From positions 5,766,001 to 5,830,000 of the forward strand of contig OY755181.1 in assembly GCA_963576735.1 (NCBI GenBank): DNA of 64,000 nt, given 5' to 3'. Source of the stretch: Bedellia somnulentella (lineage: Eukaryota > Arthropoda > Insecta > Lepidoptera > Bedelliidae). This document shows positions 63,911 through 64,000 of the stretch, in pieces. A program made the position numbers and the translations under genes. The notes beneath the pieces are model-generated. The model had not been told where the DNA came from, did no database searches, and was given only the letters and a program-made list of their open reading frames with translations. Numbering within the stretch: the stretch's first letter is position 1; every line of letters starts with the position of its first letter.

Positions 63911-64000
63911 TATTTAGATTAAAATGTCATAACAATTACATTTCATTTTTTGCTTTTACTGTTTCTTTTTAGTGTTGACAGAATAATAACCATATTACAA

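Noticed and set aside
1..64000. CRISPR array, rRNA genes, riboswitches or bacterial operons
   Set aside because: No spaced short direct repeats of CRISPR type and no rRNA-like or operon-like sequence. Regular repeats are all SINE and LINE copies of a eukaryotic genome.

Overview
This is a 64 kb piece of an AT-rich animal nuclear genome, most likely from a moth or butterfly (Lepidoptera). Coding exons have GT-AG introns and insect-type start contexts (CAAAATG). A LINE with a GAT-repeat tail and a transposon ending in AACCGACTTC, both of types I associate with Lepidoptera, are present, and short retroposons with TATG tails are very dense. The order-level call is inference from repeat style and was not confirmed by a search. 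There is no bacterial operon structure, CRISPR array, rRNA gene or convincing functional tRNA gene.

Only two host genes can be supported, both on the + strand. At 16284-17864 a three-exon gene encodes a predicted 282-residue secreted protein of unknown function. At 30443-30740 a first coding exon encodes the cytoplasmic tail, membrane anchor and start of the ectodomain of a type II membrane protein, probably a membrane collagen. No further exon of it was found in the remaining 33 kb. Everything else is repeats, broken transposon genes and AT-rich sequence without recognisable content.

I use working names for the repeats. Family T is a tRNA-derived SINE of about 360 bp with a TTATG-type tail. 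Family S is a roughly 250 bp SINE-like element with a TATG tail, no tRNA head, and about 40 full or partial copies. Family L is a non-LTR retrotransposon seen only as 3' ends, which encode the C-terminus of a reverse-transcriptase polyprotein. L, S and T all end in the same hairpin, of the form GCC-ACCCC-loop-GGG(A)-GGC-GTGA, directly before the tail. The simplest reading is that the LINE machinery mobilises both SINEs. Many S and T copies have target-site duplications of 7-14 bp, which prove the element boundaries.

Layout: 1-5990 holds L, T and S copies, with a 1 kb AACCGACTTC transposon splitting one T SINE. 6378-9165 holds a small MITE, a mariner element inserted in an L 3' end, and a 181 bp Harbinger-type foldback inserted in another L copy. 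9300-14925 is S copies and AT-rich sequence. 16105-18715 is the secreted-protein gene. 19950-26165 is dense nested S, T and L sequence plus a 279 bp palindromic MITE dimer. 27415-33930 holds LINE 3' ends and the collagen-like exon. 35405-41680 is mostly T and S copies around a broken CENP-B/pogo-type transposase. 42625-56374 is more of the same, with a frameshifted transposon-type gene at 52432-52994. 56929-61667 is a 2.2 kb tandem duplication with a T SINE at its junction and different S insertions in each half. 61671-64000 is S and T fragments.
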